A stretch of 64,000 bases of DNA, from positions 112,756 through 176,755 of the forward strand of contig NZ_MVHU01000006.1 in NCBI RefSeq assembly GCF_002086285.1, read 5' to 3'. The notes below the pieces were generated by a model, which saw nothing but the letters and a program-made list of their open reading frames with translations, made no database searches and was not told the origin of the DNA. The DNA comes from Mycolicibacter kumamotonensis (lineage in GTDB: Bacteria > Actinomycetota > Actinomycetes > Mycobacteriales > Mycobacteriaceae). Positions 1 through 8,644 of the stretch are shown here, piece after piece. The first letter of the stretch is position 1, and each line of letters opens with the position of its first letter. A program made the translations under genes and the position numbers.

Positions 1-67
1 GCTCATCGCGGTAGGCGGTGGCCACACCGTGTGCCGCGGCCAGCCGGCGCAGGTCATCAGGCACCAC
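1..67 (-). CDS. Probable 5' end of 4-alpha-glucanotransferase (MalQ-like), cut by window edge
   Basis: Only about 21 codons are visible, running off the left edge. Reading minus from a GTG at 67 (or the adjacent GTG at 64), the peptide PDDLRRLAAAHGVATAYRDE resembles the start of mycobacterial MalQ proteins (LxxLAxxxGVAxxYRD). MalQ would fit beside treX as part of maltodextrin/glycogen metabolism. The remaining interval to treX (68-255) shows no convincing gene. The call rests on a very short peptide and there is no clear ribosome site. Confidence 0.4.
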   Translation of the reverse strand, partial: MVPDDLRRLAAAHGVATAYRDE

Positions 68-255
68 GACAACGCCTATACCCGGGTTGGGGCAGTTTCA
101 ACAGTGCGCGTGCCAGCGTTCACACCCCGCGATCGGCGGCGCCGACCGCGGCCCTGACCGTAATGTCGTAGGCGGGCCTAGTTTGAGCGCCCGGCAGGCG
201 GGTAGCCACACCCCGGCCGAGGTGTCGCGGAATCGAAAGTCTTGGATGAGATTGG

Positions 256-2454
256 GTGAATATGGGCGCTACCCGAGATCCAGCGAAGACGGTCACCGCT
301 GCCCCGGCTTCAGCCGAGAGCGTGTCGCACAGCACCTGGCCGGGCAACAGCGCCCCGCTCGGAGCCGGCTACGACGGCGGGGGAACCAACTTCGCCCTGT
401 TCTCCGAGATCGCCGAGCAGGTCGATCTGTGCCTGATCGACGACAGCGGTAACCAGACCTGCATCCCGCTCGAGGAGGTGGACGGCTACGTCTGGCACGC
501 CTACCTGCCGACGGTGTCGCCGGGGCAGCATTACGGCTTCCGGGTGCACGGGCCGTTCGATCCGCCGGCCGGGCACCGCTGTGATTCCAGCAAGCTACTG
601 CTGGACCCGTACGGCAGGGCGTTCGACGGCGACTTCGACTTCACTCAGGCGCTGTTCTCCTACGACATGGCAGCGGGCGAAGAGCCACCGCGAACCGAAA
701 CCCTGCCGAGGGTCGACTCGCTCGGTCACACCATGACCAGCGTGGTGATCAACCCGTACTTCGACTGGGCAACCGATCGGCCGCCCAAGACTCCCTACAA
801 CGAGACGATCATTTACGAGACGCATGTGAAAGGCATGACGCAGACCCATCCGGGTATCCCGGAGGAACTGCGCGGCACCTATGCGGGGCTGGCTCACCCG
901 GTGATCATCGACCACCTCGAGTCGCTCAATGTCACGGCGATCGAGCTGATGCCGGTACACCAGTTCATGCACGACGATCGCCTGCTGAAGATGGGTCTGC
1001 GGAACTACTGGGGTTACAACACTTTCGGGTTCTTCGCCCCGCATAGCCAGTACGCGGCGAATCAGCAGCCCGGCGCAGCGGTCGCGGAGTTCAAGACGAT
1101 GGTGCGGACCTTCCATGAGGCCGGCATCGAGGTGATCCTCGACGTGGTCTACAACCACACCGCCGAAGGCAACCACCTCGGCCCGACCATCAACTTCCGG
1201 GGAATCGACAACGCCGCCTATTACCGGCTCGTCGACGACGATCGCAGCATGTATATGGATTACACCGGCACCGGAAACAGCCTCAACGCGCGTCACCCGC
1301 ATGCGCTGCAGCTGATCATGGATTCACTGCGGTACTGGGTGACCGAGATGCACGTGGACGGGTTCCGCTTCGATCTGGCATCGACCTTGGCCCGCGAGTT
1401 CTATGACGTCGACCGCCTTTCGGCCTTCTTCGACCTGATCCAGCAGGATCCGGTGGTCAGCCAGGTGAAGCTGATCGCCGAGCCGTGGGATGTGGGGGAA
1501 GGCGGTTACCAGGTCGGTAACTTTCCCGGCCTGTGGACCGAATGGAACGGCAAGTACCGCGACACCGTGCGTGATTACTGGCGCGGCGAGCCGGAAACGT
1601 TGGGCGAGTTCGCCTCCCGGCTTACCGGGTCATCGGATCTCTACGAGGCCACCGGACGACGCCCCGGCGCCAGCATCAACTTCGTCATCGCTCACGACGG
1701 ATTCACGCTGCATGACCTGGTCTCCTACAACGAAAAACACAATGAGGCCAACGGTGACGACAACACCGACGGCGAGAGCCACAACCGGTCGTGGAACTGT
1801 GGCGTCGAAGGGCCCACCGACGACCCGGACATCCTGGCACTACGGGCGCGGCAGATGCGCAACATCATGGCCACCCTGATGCTGTCGCAAGGCACACCGA
1901 TGCTCGCGCACGGCGACGAACTGGGCCGCACTCAGCGCGGCAACAACAACGCCTACTGTCAGGATTCCGAAATCGCCTGGATGGATTGGTCGCTGGCGGA
2001 GAAGAACGCCGATCTGCTGGACTTCACCCGCCGCGTGACACGGCTTCGAAAGGACCACCCGGTGTTTCGCCGTCGCCGGTTCTTCGAGGGCCGGCCGGTA
2101 CGCCACGGCGACGGGATCGGTGACATCGCCTGGTTCACCCCCGCCGGTCAGGAGATGAGCCAAGACGATTGGGACAACGGCTTCGACAAGTGCATCATGG
2201 TCTTCCTCAACGGTGAGGCGATCCGCGAGCCCGATGCGCGCGGTCAGCCAGTGGTGGACGACTCATTTCTGCTGTGCTTCAATGCGCACGCCGACACGGT
2301 CGGGTTCGCGGTTCCGGGCGGGGATTACGCCCAAGAGTGGTCCGTTGAACTGGACACCGCGCAGCCGCAGGCCCCGGCCGAGCAGGCTGTGCAGGCCGGC
2401 GAGGAGGTGCCCGTCGCGGGCCGCTCGCTGCTCGTCTTGCGGAAAGTGCGCTGA
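256..2454 (+). CDS. treX: Glycogen debranching enzyme TreX/GlgX
   Basis: GH13 isoamylase-type enzyme that removes alpha-1,6 branches from glycogen/maltodextrin and supplies linear chains to TreY. An N-terminal carbohydrate-binding region (about residues 15-130) precedes the GH13 barrel. The catalytic aspartate lies in GFRFDLAS (about D373) and the acid/base glutamate in LIAEPWD (about E409); AHDGFTLHDLV is the third conserved region. The 732-residue length matches mycobacterial TreX. The GTG at 256 is used; an ATG at 262 is equally possible because homology only begins near residue 25. It is followed after 3 bp by treY and then treZ, so the three form one trehalose-synthesis operon. Confidence 0.95.
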   Translation: MNMGATRDPAKTVTAAPASAESVSHSTWPGNSAPLGAGYDGGGTNFALFSEIAEQVDLCLIDDSGNQTCIPLEEVDGYVWHAYLPTVSPGQHYGFRVHGPFDPPAGHRCDSSKLLLDPYGRAFDGDFDFTQALFSYDMAAGEEPPRTETLPRVDSLGHTMTSVVINPYFDWATDRPPKTPYNETIIYETHVKGMTQTHPGIPEELRGTYAGLAHPVIIDHLESLNVTAIELMPVHQFMHDDRLLKMGLRNYWGYNTFGFFAPHSQYAANQQPGAAVAEFKTMVRTFHEAGIEVILDVVYNHTAEGNHLGPTINFRGIDNAAYYRLVDDDRSMYMDYTGTGNSLNARHPHALQLIMDSLRYWVTEMHVDGFRFDLASTLAREFYDVDRLSAFFDLIQQDPVVSQVKLIAEPWDVGEGGYQVGNFPGLWTEWNGKYRDTVRDYWRGEPETLGEFASRLTGSSDLYEATGRRPGASINFVIAHDGFTLHDLVSYNEKHNEANGDDNTDGESHNRSWNCGVEGPTDDPDILALRARQMRNIMATLMLSQGTPMLAHGDELGRTQRGNNNAYCQDSEIAWMDWSLAEKNADLLDFTRRVTRLRKDHPVFRRRRFFEGRPVRHGDGIGDIAWFTPAGQEMSQDDWDNGFDKCIMVFLNGEAIREPDARGQPVVDDSFLLCFNAHADTVGFAVPGGDYAQEWSVELDTAQPQAPAEQAVQAGEEVPVAGRSLLVLRKVR

Positions 2455-2457
2455 GGT

Positions 2458-4755
2458 ATGGCGCTCCCGGTGCTGTCCACTTACCGGTTACAGCTGCGCG
2501 GCCAGGAAAGCGGGTTCGCGTTCACCTTCGCCGACGCCGAACAGCTGCTGGACTATTTCGACGAACTCGGTGTGTCGCACCTCTACCTCTCACCGGTCAT
2601 GACGGCGGTCCGCGGTTCGGCGCACGGGTATGACGTCGTGGATCCGACCACGGTGTCGGCCGAATTGGGCGGTGCGCAAGGACTGGCTCGGCTGTCAGCG
2701 GCGGCGCGCGCGCACGGGATCGGCCTGATCATCGATATCGTGCCCAACCACGTCGGGGTGGCACGCCCGGAGCAGAACCGGTGGTGGTGGGACGTCCTGA
2801 AGCATGGCCGGTCCTCGCAGTACGCCGCGTTCTTCGACATCGACTGGGAGCTCGGTGACGGCCGAATCATCCTGCCGGTCTTGGGCTCTGACGGCGACAT
2901 CGCCGACCTGGTGGTCGACGGCGAGGTGCTGCGGCTGGGAGATCTGGTGTTCCCGGTCGCGCCCGGCACCGGCACCGGCAGCGGCGCGCAAGTCCACGAC
3001 CGCCAGCACTATCGGTTGGTCGGGTGGCGTGACGGCAGCTGCGGATACCGCCGGTTCTTTTCCATCACATCACTGGCCGGGCTGCGTCAAGAGGATCAGG
3101 CGGTGTTCGACGCCTGGCACGCCGAGCCGTCTCGCTGGTTCGAGGACGGCCTCGTCGACGGCCTGCGGGTCGATCACCCGGATGGGCTGTCGGACCCGGT
3201 CGGGTATCTGCAACGACTGCGCGCGCTGGTGGGACCCGACGCCTGGATCGTCGTCGAAAAGATTCTGGCCGTTGACGAGTCGCTCGAACCGAGCCTTCCG
3301 GTGGCCGGCTCTACCGGCTACGACGTGCTGCGGGAGATCGGCGGGCTGTTCATCGACCCCGACGGTGAGCCCGCCCTGACCGAGCTGTTCGAAACCGCCG
3401 GGGTCGACTACCGCGCGATGCCGATGTTGCTGACCGAACAGAAGGAGATCGCCGCGACCGAGACGCTGGCCAGCGAGCTGGCCCGGCTGCGCCGTTGCGT
3501 GGTCGGCGCCACCGGTGTCGAGCATCCGCTGCTGGGTGAGGCCATCGTGGGGCTGCTCGGCCGGGTCGGCGTCTACCGCAGCGACTACCCGGGACTGGCG
3601 GCGACACTGCCCGTTGCGCTGGCCGAACTCCAAGCGGAGAAACCGGAGCTCGGTGAACCGCTGCAACTGGTTGCGGCCGCGATCTCCGACCACCGGGAAT
3701 CCGCGGTGCGCCTGCAGCAGCTGTGCGGGGCGGTGACGGCCAAGGCAACCGAGGACTGCATGTTCTACCGTGATGCCAGGCTGGTGTCGCTGAACGAAGT
3801 CGGCGGCGACCCCCGACGTTTCGGGGTGGGGCCGGCTGAATTTCATCAGCGGGCAGCTACCAGGGCTTTACGCTGGCCGCACACGATGACCACCCTGTCC
3901 ACCCACGACACCAAACGCGGCGAGGATGTGCGGGCCCGCATCGGCGTGCTGTCGCAGGTGCCGTCCCTGTGGGCCGAATTCGTCGCCCGGTGGGAGGCCA
4001 GCGCCCCGTCGCCTGACCTGGCGACGGGACTGTTCCTGTGGCAGAACATTTTCGGTGTGTGGCCGGTCGACGGCGAAGTGACCACCGCACTGCGCGAGCG
4101 GTTGCACGCCTATGCCGAGAAGGCTGTACGCGAAGCGGCGCGGCGTACCACATGGCACGATCCGGACACCGAGTTCGAGGCGGAGATGCACGGTTGGCTC
4201 GACGACATCCTCGACGGGCCCATTGCGCGACAGCTGACCGAACTGGTCGGCGAACTCGTTCCGCACATCGAAAGCGACATCCTGGGCCAAAAACTCTTGG
4301 CGTTGACCGTTCCCGGCATCCCGGACGTGTATCAGGGCACCGAACTGTGCGACGACAGTCTGGTCGACCCGGACAATCGGCGGCCCGTCGACTACGCGGC
4401 GCTGCGCGCGGAGCTCACGTCGCTACGCCACCCGAAGATGCGGGTGGTCGCCGCGGCGCTGCGGATGCGCCGAACGCGCCCCGACACCTTCCTGCGCGGC
4501 GGCTATCACCCCGTCCTGGCGTCGGGCCCGGCCTCAGAGCACATCGTCGCGTTTCGCCGGGGCGAGGACGTGGTGGTGGCGGTGAGCCGCTGGACACTGC
4601 GCCTGCCCGAGGGCGGCTGGCGCGATACCGCCGTTGCGTTGCCGCCCGGTACCTGGGCCGACGTCCTCTCAGGCGGCAAACACAGTGGGCCGGCGGCGGT
4701 AGCCGAATTGTTCGCGACGCTGCCGGTCGCACTGTTGGAGCGTGTCGATGACTGA
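2458..4755 (+). CDS. treY: Maltooligosyltrehalose synthase TreY
   Basis: Intramolecular transglycosylase that turns the reducing-end alpha-1,4 bond of a maltooligosaccharide into the alpha,alpha-1,1 bond of trehalose. The N terminus STYRLQL followed by FTFADAEQLLDYFDELGVSHLYLSP is typical of TreY. Catalytic positions are the Asp in GLRVDHPDGL (about D239) and the Glu in WIVVEKIL (about E267); LSTHDTKRGEDVRAR and PGIPDVYQGTEL are family signatures. The length (765 aa) is normal. The ATG lies 3 bp after the treX stop and the 3' end overlaps treZ, which implies translational coupling. Confidence 0.95.
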   Translation: MALPVLSTYRLQLRGQESGFAFTFADAEQLLDYFDELGVSHLYLSPVMTAVRGSAHGYDVVDPTTVSAELGGAQGLARLSAAARAHGIGLIIDIVPNHVGVARPEQNRWWWDVLKHGRSSQYAAFFDIDWELGDGRIILPVLGSDGDIADLVVDGEVLRLGDLVFPVAPGTGTGSGAQVHDRQHYRLVGWRDGSCGYRRFFSITSLAGLRQEDQAVFDAWHAEPSRWFEDGLVDGLRVDHPDGLSDPVGYLQRLRALVGPDAWIVVEKILAVDESLEPSLPVAGSTGYDVLREIGGLFIDPDGEPALTELFETAGVDYRAMPMLLTEQKEIAATETLASELARLRRCVVGATGVEHPLLGEAIVGLLGRVGVYRSDYPGLAATLPVALAELQAEKPELGEPLQLVAAAISDHRESAVRLQQLCGAVTAKATEDCMFYRDARLVSLNEVGGDPRRFGVGPAEFHQRAATRALRWPHTMTTLSTHDTKRGEDVRARIGVLSQVPSLWAEFVARWEASAPSPDLATGLFLWQNIFGVWPVDGEVTTALRERLHAYAEKAVREAARRTTWHDPDTEFEAEMHGWLDDILDGPIARQLTELVGELVPHIESDILGQKLLALTVPGIPDVYQGTELCDDSLVDPDNRRPVDYAALRAELTSLRHPKMRVVAAALRMRRTRPDTFLRGGYHPVLASGPASEHIVAFRRGEDVVVAVSRWTLRLPEGGWRDTAVALPPGTWADVLSGGKHSGPAAVAELFATLPVALLERVDD

Positions 4756-6469
4756 CTTCGCCGTCTGGGCGCCGGCCCCCGCAGTCGTCGGCCTCGACGT
4801 CGACGGCGTGGCCCACCAGATGATCCGTACGGATGACGGCTGGTGGCGCACCACGCTCGAGGTAGCCCGCGATGCCCGCTACGGGTATCTGATCGATGAC
4901 GATCCGCAGGTGCTGCCGGATCCGCGATCGGCCCGTCAGCCCGACGGTGTGCACGCACGATCGGCGTTGTGGGATGAGACCGGCGCGACGTGGACCGATA
5001 ACGACTGGGCGGGGCGAAGCGTCGAAGGTGCGGTGATCTACGAGTTGCACATCGGCACCTTCACACCGGCGGGCACCTTCGATTCCGCCATCGAGAAACT
5101 GGACCACTTGGTCGATCTGGGTGTCGACTTCGTGGAACTGATGCCCGTCAACGCCTTTTCCGGCACGCACGGCTGGGGATACGACGGTGTGCTGTGGTAC
5201 GCGGTACATGAACCCTATGGCGGCCCGGATGGATTGGTGCGCTTCGTCGATGCCTGTCACGGCCGCGGCCTGGGCGTGCTGATCGATGCCGTGTTCAACC
5301 ACCTCGGCCCGTCCGGGAATTACCTGCCGCGGTTCGGGCCCTACCTGACCGAGGCACGAAACCCCTGGGGCAACGCCGTCAACATCGACGGTGCCGACTC
5401 CGACGAGGTGCGCCGCTACATCGTCGACTGCGCGCTGCGCTGGATGCGGGTCTTCCACGCCGACGGGCTGCGACTCGATGCCGTGCATGCGCTGGTCGAC
5501 ACCACGGCGATCCACATTCTCGAGGAGTTGTCCGCTGAAACCGACGTGCTCGCAGCCCAATTGGGCCGTCCGCTCTCGCTGATCGCCGAAAGCGACCGTA
5601 ACGACCCCCGGACCATCACCCCCCGCGAGGCCGGTGGCTACGGGATCGCCGCGCAGTGGGATGACGACATCCACCACGCCATTCACACCGCGGTCTCCGG
5701 GGAGCGGCAAGGCTACTACGCCGACTTCGGCAGCATCGCCACCCTGGCGACCACGTTGCGGGAGGGCTTTTTCCACGCGGGCACCTATTCGTCGTTTCGA
5801 CGGCGGCGTCACGGCCGTCCACTGCCCACCGCACTGATTCCGGCTACCCGGCTGTTGGCCTACACCTGCACCCACGATCAGGTCGGCAACCGGGCGCTCG
5901 GTGACCGCCCATCGCAGAACCTGACCGCCGGGCAGCTCGCGGTCAAAGCCGCACTCGCGCTTTTCTCGCCGTATACCGCAATGCTTTTCATGGGGGAGGA
6001 ATGGGGTGCGCGGACCCCATTCCAATTCTTCACCTCGCATGAGGACCCCCAGGTGGCACGCGCTACCGCCGAAGGCCGCAAGGCCGAGTTCGCCGAGCAC
6101 GGCTGGGACGCCGACGAGATTCCGGACCCGCAGGACCCGGCAACCTTCCAGCGATCGAAGCTGGACTGGGACGAGGTCCACGACCAGGGCCATCGCCGGC
6201 TGCTCGGGTTCTACCAAGCGCTGATCAGGCTGCGTGACGCAGCGGATCTGGCCGATCCCTGGCTGAGTCACCTCGGGGTCGACTACGACGAGGACAACCG
6301 ATGGATCACCATGCGCCGCGGCGGCCTGCTGCTGGTCTGCAATCTGGCACAGGCCGCAGTGACCGTGCCGGTACACGGCGAGCTGATGCTGGCCTGGGGA
6401 TCGCCGAGGTTCGAGGATGGTGCCGTACAGCTGCCGGGGCATTCGCTGGTGGTGCTGCAGACGGCGTGA
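4748..6469 (+). CDS. treZ: Malto-oligosyltrehalose trehalohydrolase TreZ
   Basis: GH13 hydrolase that releases free trehalose from the maltooligosyltrehalose made by TreY. The N terminus DFAVWAPAP and a carbohydrate-binding domain precede the barrel. The nucleophile Asp lies in GLRLDAVHAL (about D243), the acid/base Glu in LIAESDRND (about E281), and THDQVGNRALGDR follows. The ATG at 4748 is preferred over an in-frame GTG at 4742 because GGAG at 4737-4740 is correctly spaced only for the ATG. The gene overlaps treY by 8 bp. With TreX and TreY it completes the OtsAB-independent route to trehalose. Confidence 0.95.
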   Translation: MTDFAVWAPAPAVVGLDVDGVAHQMIRTDDGWWRTTLEVARDARYGYLIDDDPQVLPDPRSARQPDGVHARSALWDETGATWTDNDWAGRSVEGAVIYELHIGTFTPAGTFDSAIEKLDHLVDLGVDFVELMPVNAFSGTHGWGYDGVLWYAVHEPYGGPDGLVRFVDACHGRGLGVLIDAVFNHLGPSGNYLPRFGPYLTEARNPWGNAVNIDGADSDEVRRYIVDCALRWMRVFHADGLRLDAVHALVDTTAIHILEELSAETDVLAAQLGRPLSLIAESDRNDPRTITPREAGGYGIAAQWDDDIHHAIHTAVSGERQGYYADFGSIATLATTLREGFFHAGTYSSFRRRRHGRPLPTALIPATRLLAYTCTHDQVGNRALGDRPSQNLTAGQLAVKAALALFSPYTAMLFMGEEWGARTPFQFFTSHEDPQVARATAEGRKAEFAEHGWDADEIPDPQDPATFQRSKLDWDEVHDQGHRRLLGFYQALIRLRDAADLADPWLSHLGVDYDEDNRWITMRRGGLLLVCNLAQAAVTVPVHGELMLAWGSPRFEDGAVQLPGHSLVVLQTA

Positions 6470-6535
6470 CTGCCCGTCCAGCCTCAGGTGCTGCGGTGCC
6501 GTAGATGGGCTCCGGTGCGGTGGATCGGAACATTC

Positions 6536-6695
6536 TCACCCGGGTGGGTGTGCTTCTTGAACGGCATCACTTCTGGTGGTGGCCGAGGTCTTCGCCTGCT
6601 TCGCCACGCCCACGATGCGGCCTTCGAGGTTGCTTCGCGGACCGGTAGTTGAAGTAGACGGCGTCCCCTACTTTGAAGTCATCGCCGGCCGTCAT
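6536..6695 (-). pseudogene. Small DUF2945/HVA1-like gene, apparently frameshifted
   Basis: An ATG at 6695 reads MTAGDDFKVGDAVYFNY and then a basic tail ending at 6567. If the frame shifts by one just after this stretch (around 6640), the reading becomes PRSNLEGRIVGVAKQAKTS and continues to a stop at 6536. The VGDAVYFNY...LEGRIVGV pattern resembles the beta-barrel start of small HVA1/DUF2945 (Tudor-like) proteins (xxGDxVxWxxxxGxVxGxV). Either the gene is frameshifted or the read contains an indel. The match is weak because the region is short, and no function can be assigned. Confidence 0.35.
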
Positions 6696-6802
6696 CTCGC
6701 GCCTCCGATCGTCGGTTTCTCGGCGAGCGTGCAACCAGCGCGAAAATCCCGCACGGTGTACACGTTCGGCGGGTAGCCCCGGGCGAACCCGCGTAAACCC
6801 GG

Positions 6803-7360
6803 CTAGAAGACCGTCTGGGCGCAGGTGGACGGCGTGGTCAGATTGACCCCGCTGTAGACCACCTGCACGTGGGTGCAGACGATCACGTTGGCGTCGGTCT
6901 TGGGCTGGCCGGTGGAGTACTCCAAAACATCGATGCTGCCGTTGGTCTGGTACTTCTCCGGTGGGCCCTCGCCGTAGTACATCGATTGGATCACCGCGCC
7001 GGTGCCGTCCTTGAACACCTTCGTTCCCGGCCCGCCGCGGTCCTTGAACCAGCCCTCGCCGCCGTCGGTGTGCACGTCGAGATAGGCGGTCCGCTTCGAC
7101 GAGCGGATCTCGGTGCTTTGGCGGGCCCACAGGTCGGGCGGGAAGCCGACCAATCCCTCCGGGGTCTGCAGGCGCACCCCGACGGTGAACCGACACAGGG
7201 GCGGTGCAGCGCAGTCGACCCAGCTGTGAGTCTGCAGCTGGTCGACGTCGTTGACCGGGAACAACGTGGTCTTGGTGTCACTGGCCGCCGCGGAGACCGC
7301 GGGCGGGACCAGCGCGGCCAACAGCGTCAACGCCGCCGGCATCATCAGGAACCGCTTCAT
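6803..7360 (-). CDS. Secreted protein of unknown function (Rv3572-like)
   Basis: A 185-residue protein with a clear signal peptide (MKRF, hydrophobic LLAALVPPAVSAAA core, probable cleavage near residue 27) and a mature domain with paired cysteines (VDCAAPPLCRF, VICTHV and a C-terminal TCAQTVF). No enzyme motif is visible. M. tuberculosis has an uncharacterised gene, Rv3572, beside kshB (Rv3571); position, size and secretion suggest this is its counterpart (from memory). It sits 23 bp downstream of kshB on the same strand and is probably co-transcribed under KstR. A role at the envelope during sterol use is only inference. Confidence 0.75.
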   Translation of the reverse strand: MKRFLMMPAALTLLAALVPPAVSAAASDTKTTLFPVNDVDQLQTHSWVDCAAPPLCRFTVGVRLQTPEGLVGFPPDLWARQSTEIRSSKRTAYLDVHTDGGEGWFKDRGGPGTKVFKDGTGAVIQSMYYGEGPPEKYQTNGSIDVLEYSTGQPKTDANVIVCTHVQVVYSGVNLTTPSTCAQTVF

Positions 7361-7383
7361 GTCGCACCAACCTAGACCCGGGG

Positions 7384-8496
7384 TCACTCGTCGTAGGTTA
7401 CTTCCACCGAATCCGTCTCGGGGTGGGCCTGGCAGGCCAGGATCAGGCCCTCGGCGAGGTCCTGAGGCTCCAGCACGTCGTTGACCTCCATGGTGACCTT
7501 GCCGTTCTTCAAAACGCAGGCGCAGGCGCCGCAGTGCCCCTCCCGGCAGGAGAACGGGGCATCGAGACCCTTGTCGAGCAGCAGGTCCAGCAGCTTGACG
7601 TGGCGGGGCCACTCAACGGTGTGGGTCTCGCCGTCCAACTCGACCGCGACGGTGGCCGGCGCGGTCTCCTGCGCACCTTCCGGCGCCTCGGTGATCTTGA
7701 CCGCCGCGAACGGGTCGCTGTCCAGCGACTTGAACACCTCGAGATGAACCTGCTCGGCCGGGACGTTCAACGCCTCCAGGGCGTCCCGCGAAGCCTGCAT
7801 GAACGGGCCCGGGCCGCAGATGAAGGCCTGTCGGTCGGTGAAGGGGGCGCTCAGCTGGGCCAGCGCCGCGGCGCTCGGCAAGCCCTGCAGCGACTCCAGC
7901 CAGTGCACGACGGTCAGCCGATCGGGGTACTTGGCGGCCAGTTCGCGCAGCGCGGTGCCGAAGATCACCGATCGCTCGTCGCGATTGGCGTAGACCAGCG
8001 TCACCTTGCCGTTGCCTTGCGACAGCGCCGATTTGCAGATCGCCATCATCGGCGTGATTCCGCTGCCGGCGGCCAGCAGCAGGAAGTCGGTGTCCAGCGA
8101 CTTGGGCACGAAGGTGCCCGACGGCGCCAGCACGTGGATCCGCATCCCGGGCTTGGCGTGGTCGCACAGCCAGTTCGACGCGTAGCCGTCCGCGGTCCGT
8201 TTGACGGTCACGGTCAGCGAGTCGTCGGTGAACGGGGAACTGCACAGCGAGTAGCAGCGGGCCACGGAGCCGGTGCGGTCGCTGGGGATCCGCAGCGTCA
8301 GGAACTGGCCCGGTGAGTACTTCAGCCGCTGCGCGGGGATCTCCGGATCGTCGGGCCCATCGGGAACCCCGAACACCAGCGAGCAGGCATCGTCGGTCTC
8401 GGCGATGACTTGCGCGATCTGCAATTCCAGGACGTGACTACCCAGTGGTTCGTCCGGAATGGTCGCCGCCACAGCCCGCCCCTCATCGTCGGTCAT
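7384..8496 (-). CDS. kshB: 3-ketosteroid 9-alpha-hydroxylase reductase KshB
   Basis: Ferredoxin reductase that passes electrons from NADH to the KshA oxygenase, which 9-alpha-hydroxylates 3-ketosteroids; with KstD this opens ring B. Domain order: FAD-binding barrel with RCYSLCSSP (about residues 85-95), NAD-binding domain with GSGITPMMAI (about 148-157), and a C-terminal plant-type [2Fe-2S] domain with CREGHCGACAC and a later Cys in ILACQAH. The 370-residue length is normal. It diverges from hsaA across 148 bp containing two KstR-type boxes. kshA is not in the window. Rv3571 (Hmp) is the expected M. tuberculosis orthologue. Confidence 0.93.
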   Translation of the reverse strand: MTDDEGRAVAATIPDEPLGSHVLELQIAQVIAETDDACSLVFGVPDGPDDPEIPAQRLKYSPGQFLTLRIPSDRTGSVARCYSLCSSPFTDDSLTVTVKRTADGYASNWLCDHAKPGMRIHVLAPSGTFVPKSLDTDFLLLAAGSGITPMMAICKSALSQGNGKVTLVYANRDERSVIFGTALRELAAKYPDRLTVVHWLESLQGLPSAAALAQLSAPFTDRQAFICGPGPFMQASRDALEALNVPAEQVHLEVFKSLDSDPFAAVKITEAPEGAQETAPATVAVELDGETHTVEWPRHVKLLDLLLDKGLDAPFSCREGHCGACACVLKNGKVTMEVNDVLEPQDLAEGLILACQAHPETDSVEVTYDE

Positions 8497-8499
8497 AAC

Positions 8500-8513
8500 T
8501 AGAACAGGTTACA
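8500..8513. promoter_or_regulatory. KstR operator, kshB side
   Basis: TAGAACAGGTTACA fits the KstR consensus TnnAACnnGTTnnA exactly and lies 4 bp upstream of the kshB start. KstR binding here would repress kshB until a steroid-CoA ligand is present. kstR itself is not in this window. Confidence 0.8.
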
Positions 8514-8567
8514 GAAAACCGGTCTGGTATCGCTACCAGCCGCAGGAACACCCCGCTCGACACAAAT

Positions 8568-8581
8568 CGGAACGTGTTCTA
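8568..8581. promoter_or_regulatory. KstR operator, hsaA side
   Basis: CGGAACGTGTTCTA matches the KstR consensus except for C instead of T at the first position, and keeps the AACnnGTT core. It lies 63 bp upstream of hsaA in the divergent kshB-hsaA region. Confidence 0.72.
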
Positions 8582-8644
8582 ATCTCACTCTAGGCTGGTT
8601 GAAAAACCGGGCCGCTTACCTGCTCACTCCTGGGAGGCAATCTA

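Noticed and set aside
4415..6442. A 675-codon open frame antisense to treY/treZ
   Set aside because: It is a high-GC shadow frame: composition is Arg/Gly/Val/Gln-rich with no recognisable domain, and the plus strand encodes a complete TreZ with catalytic motifs.
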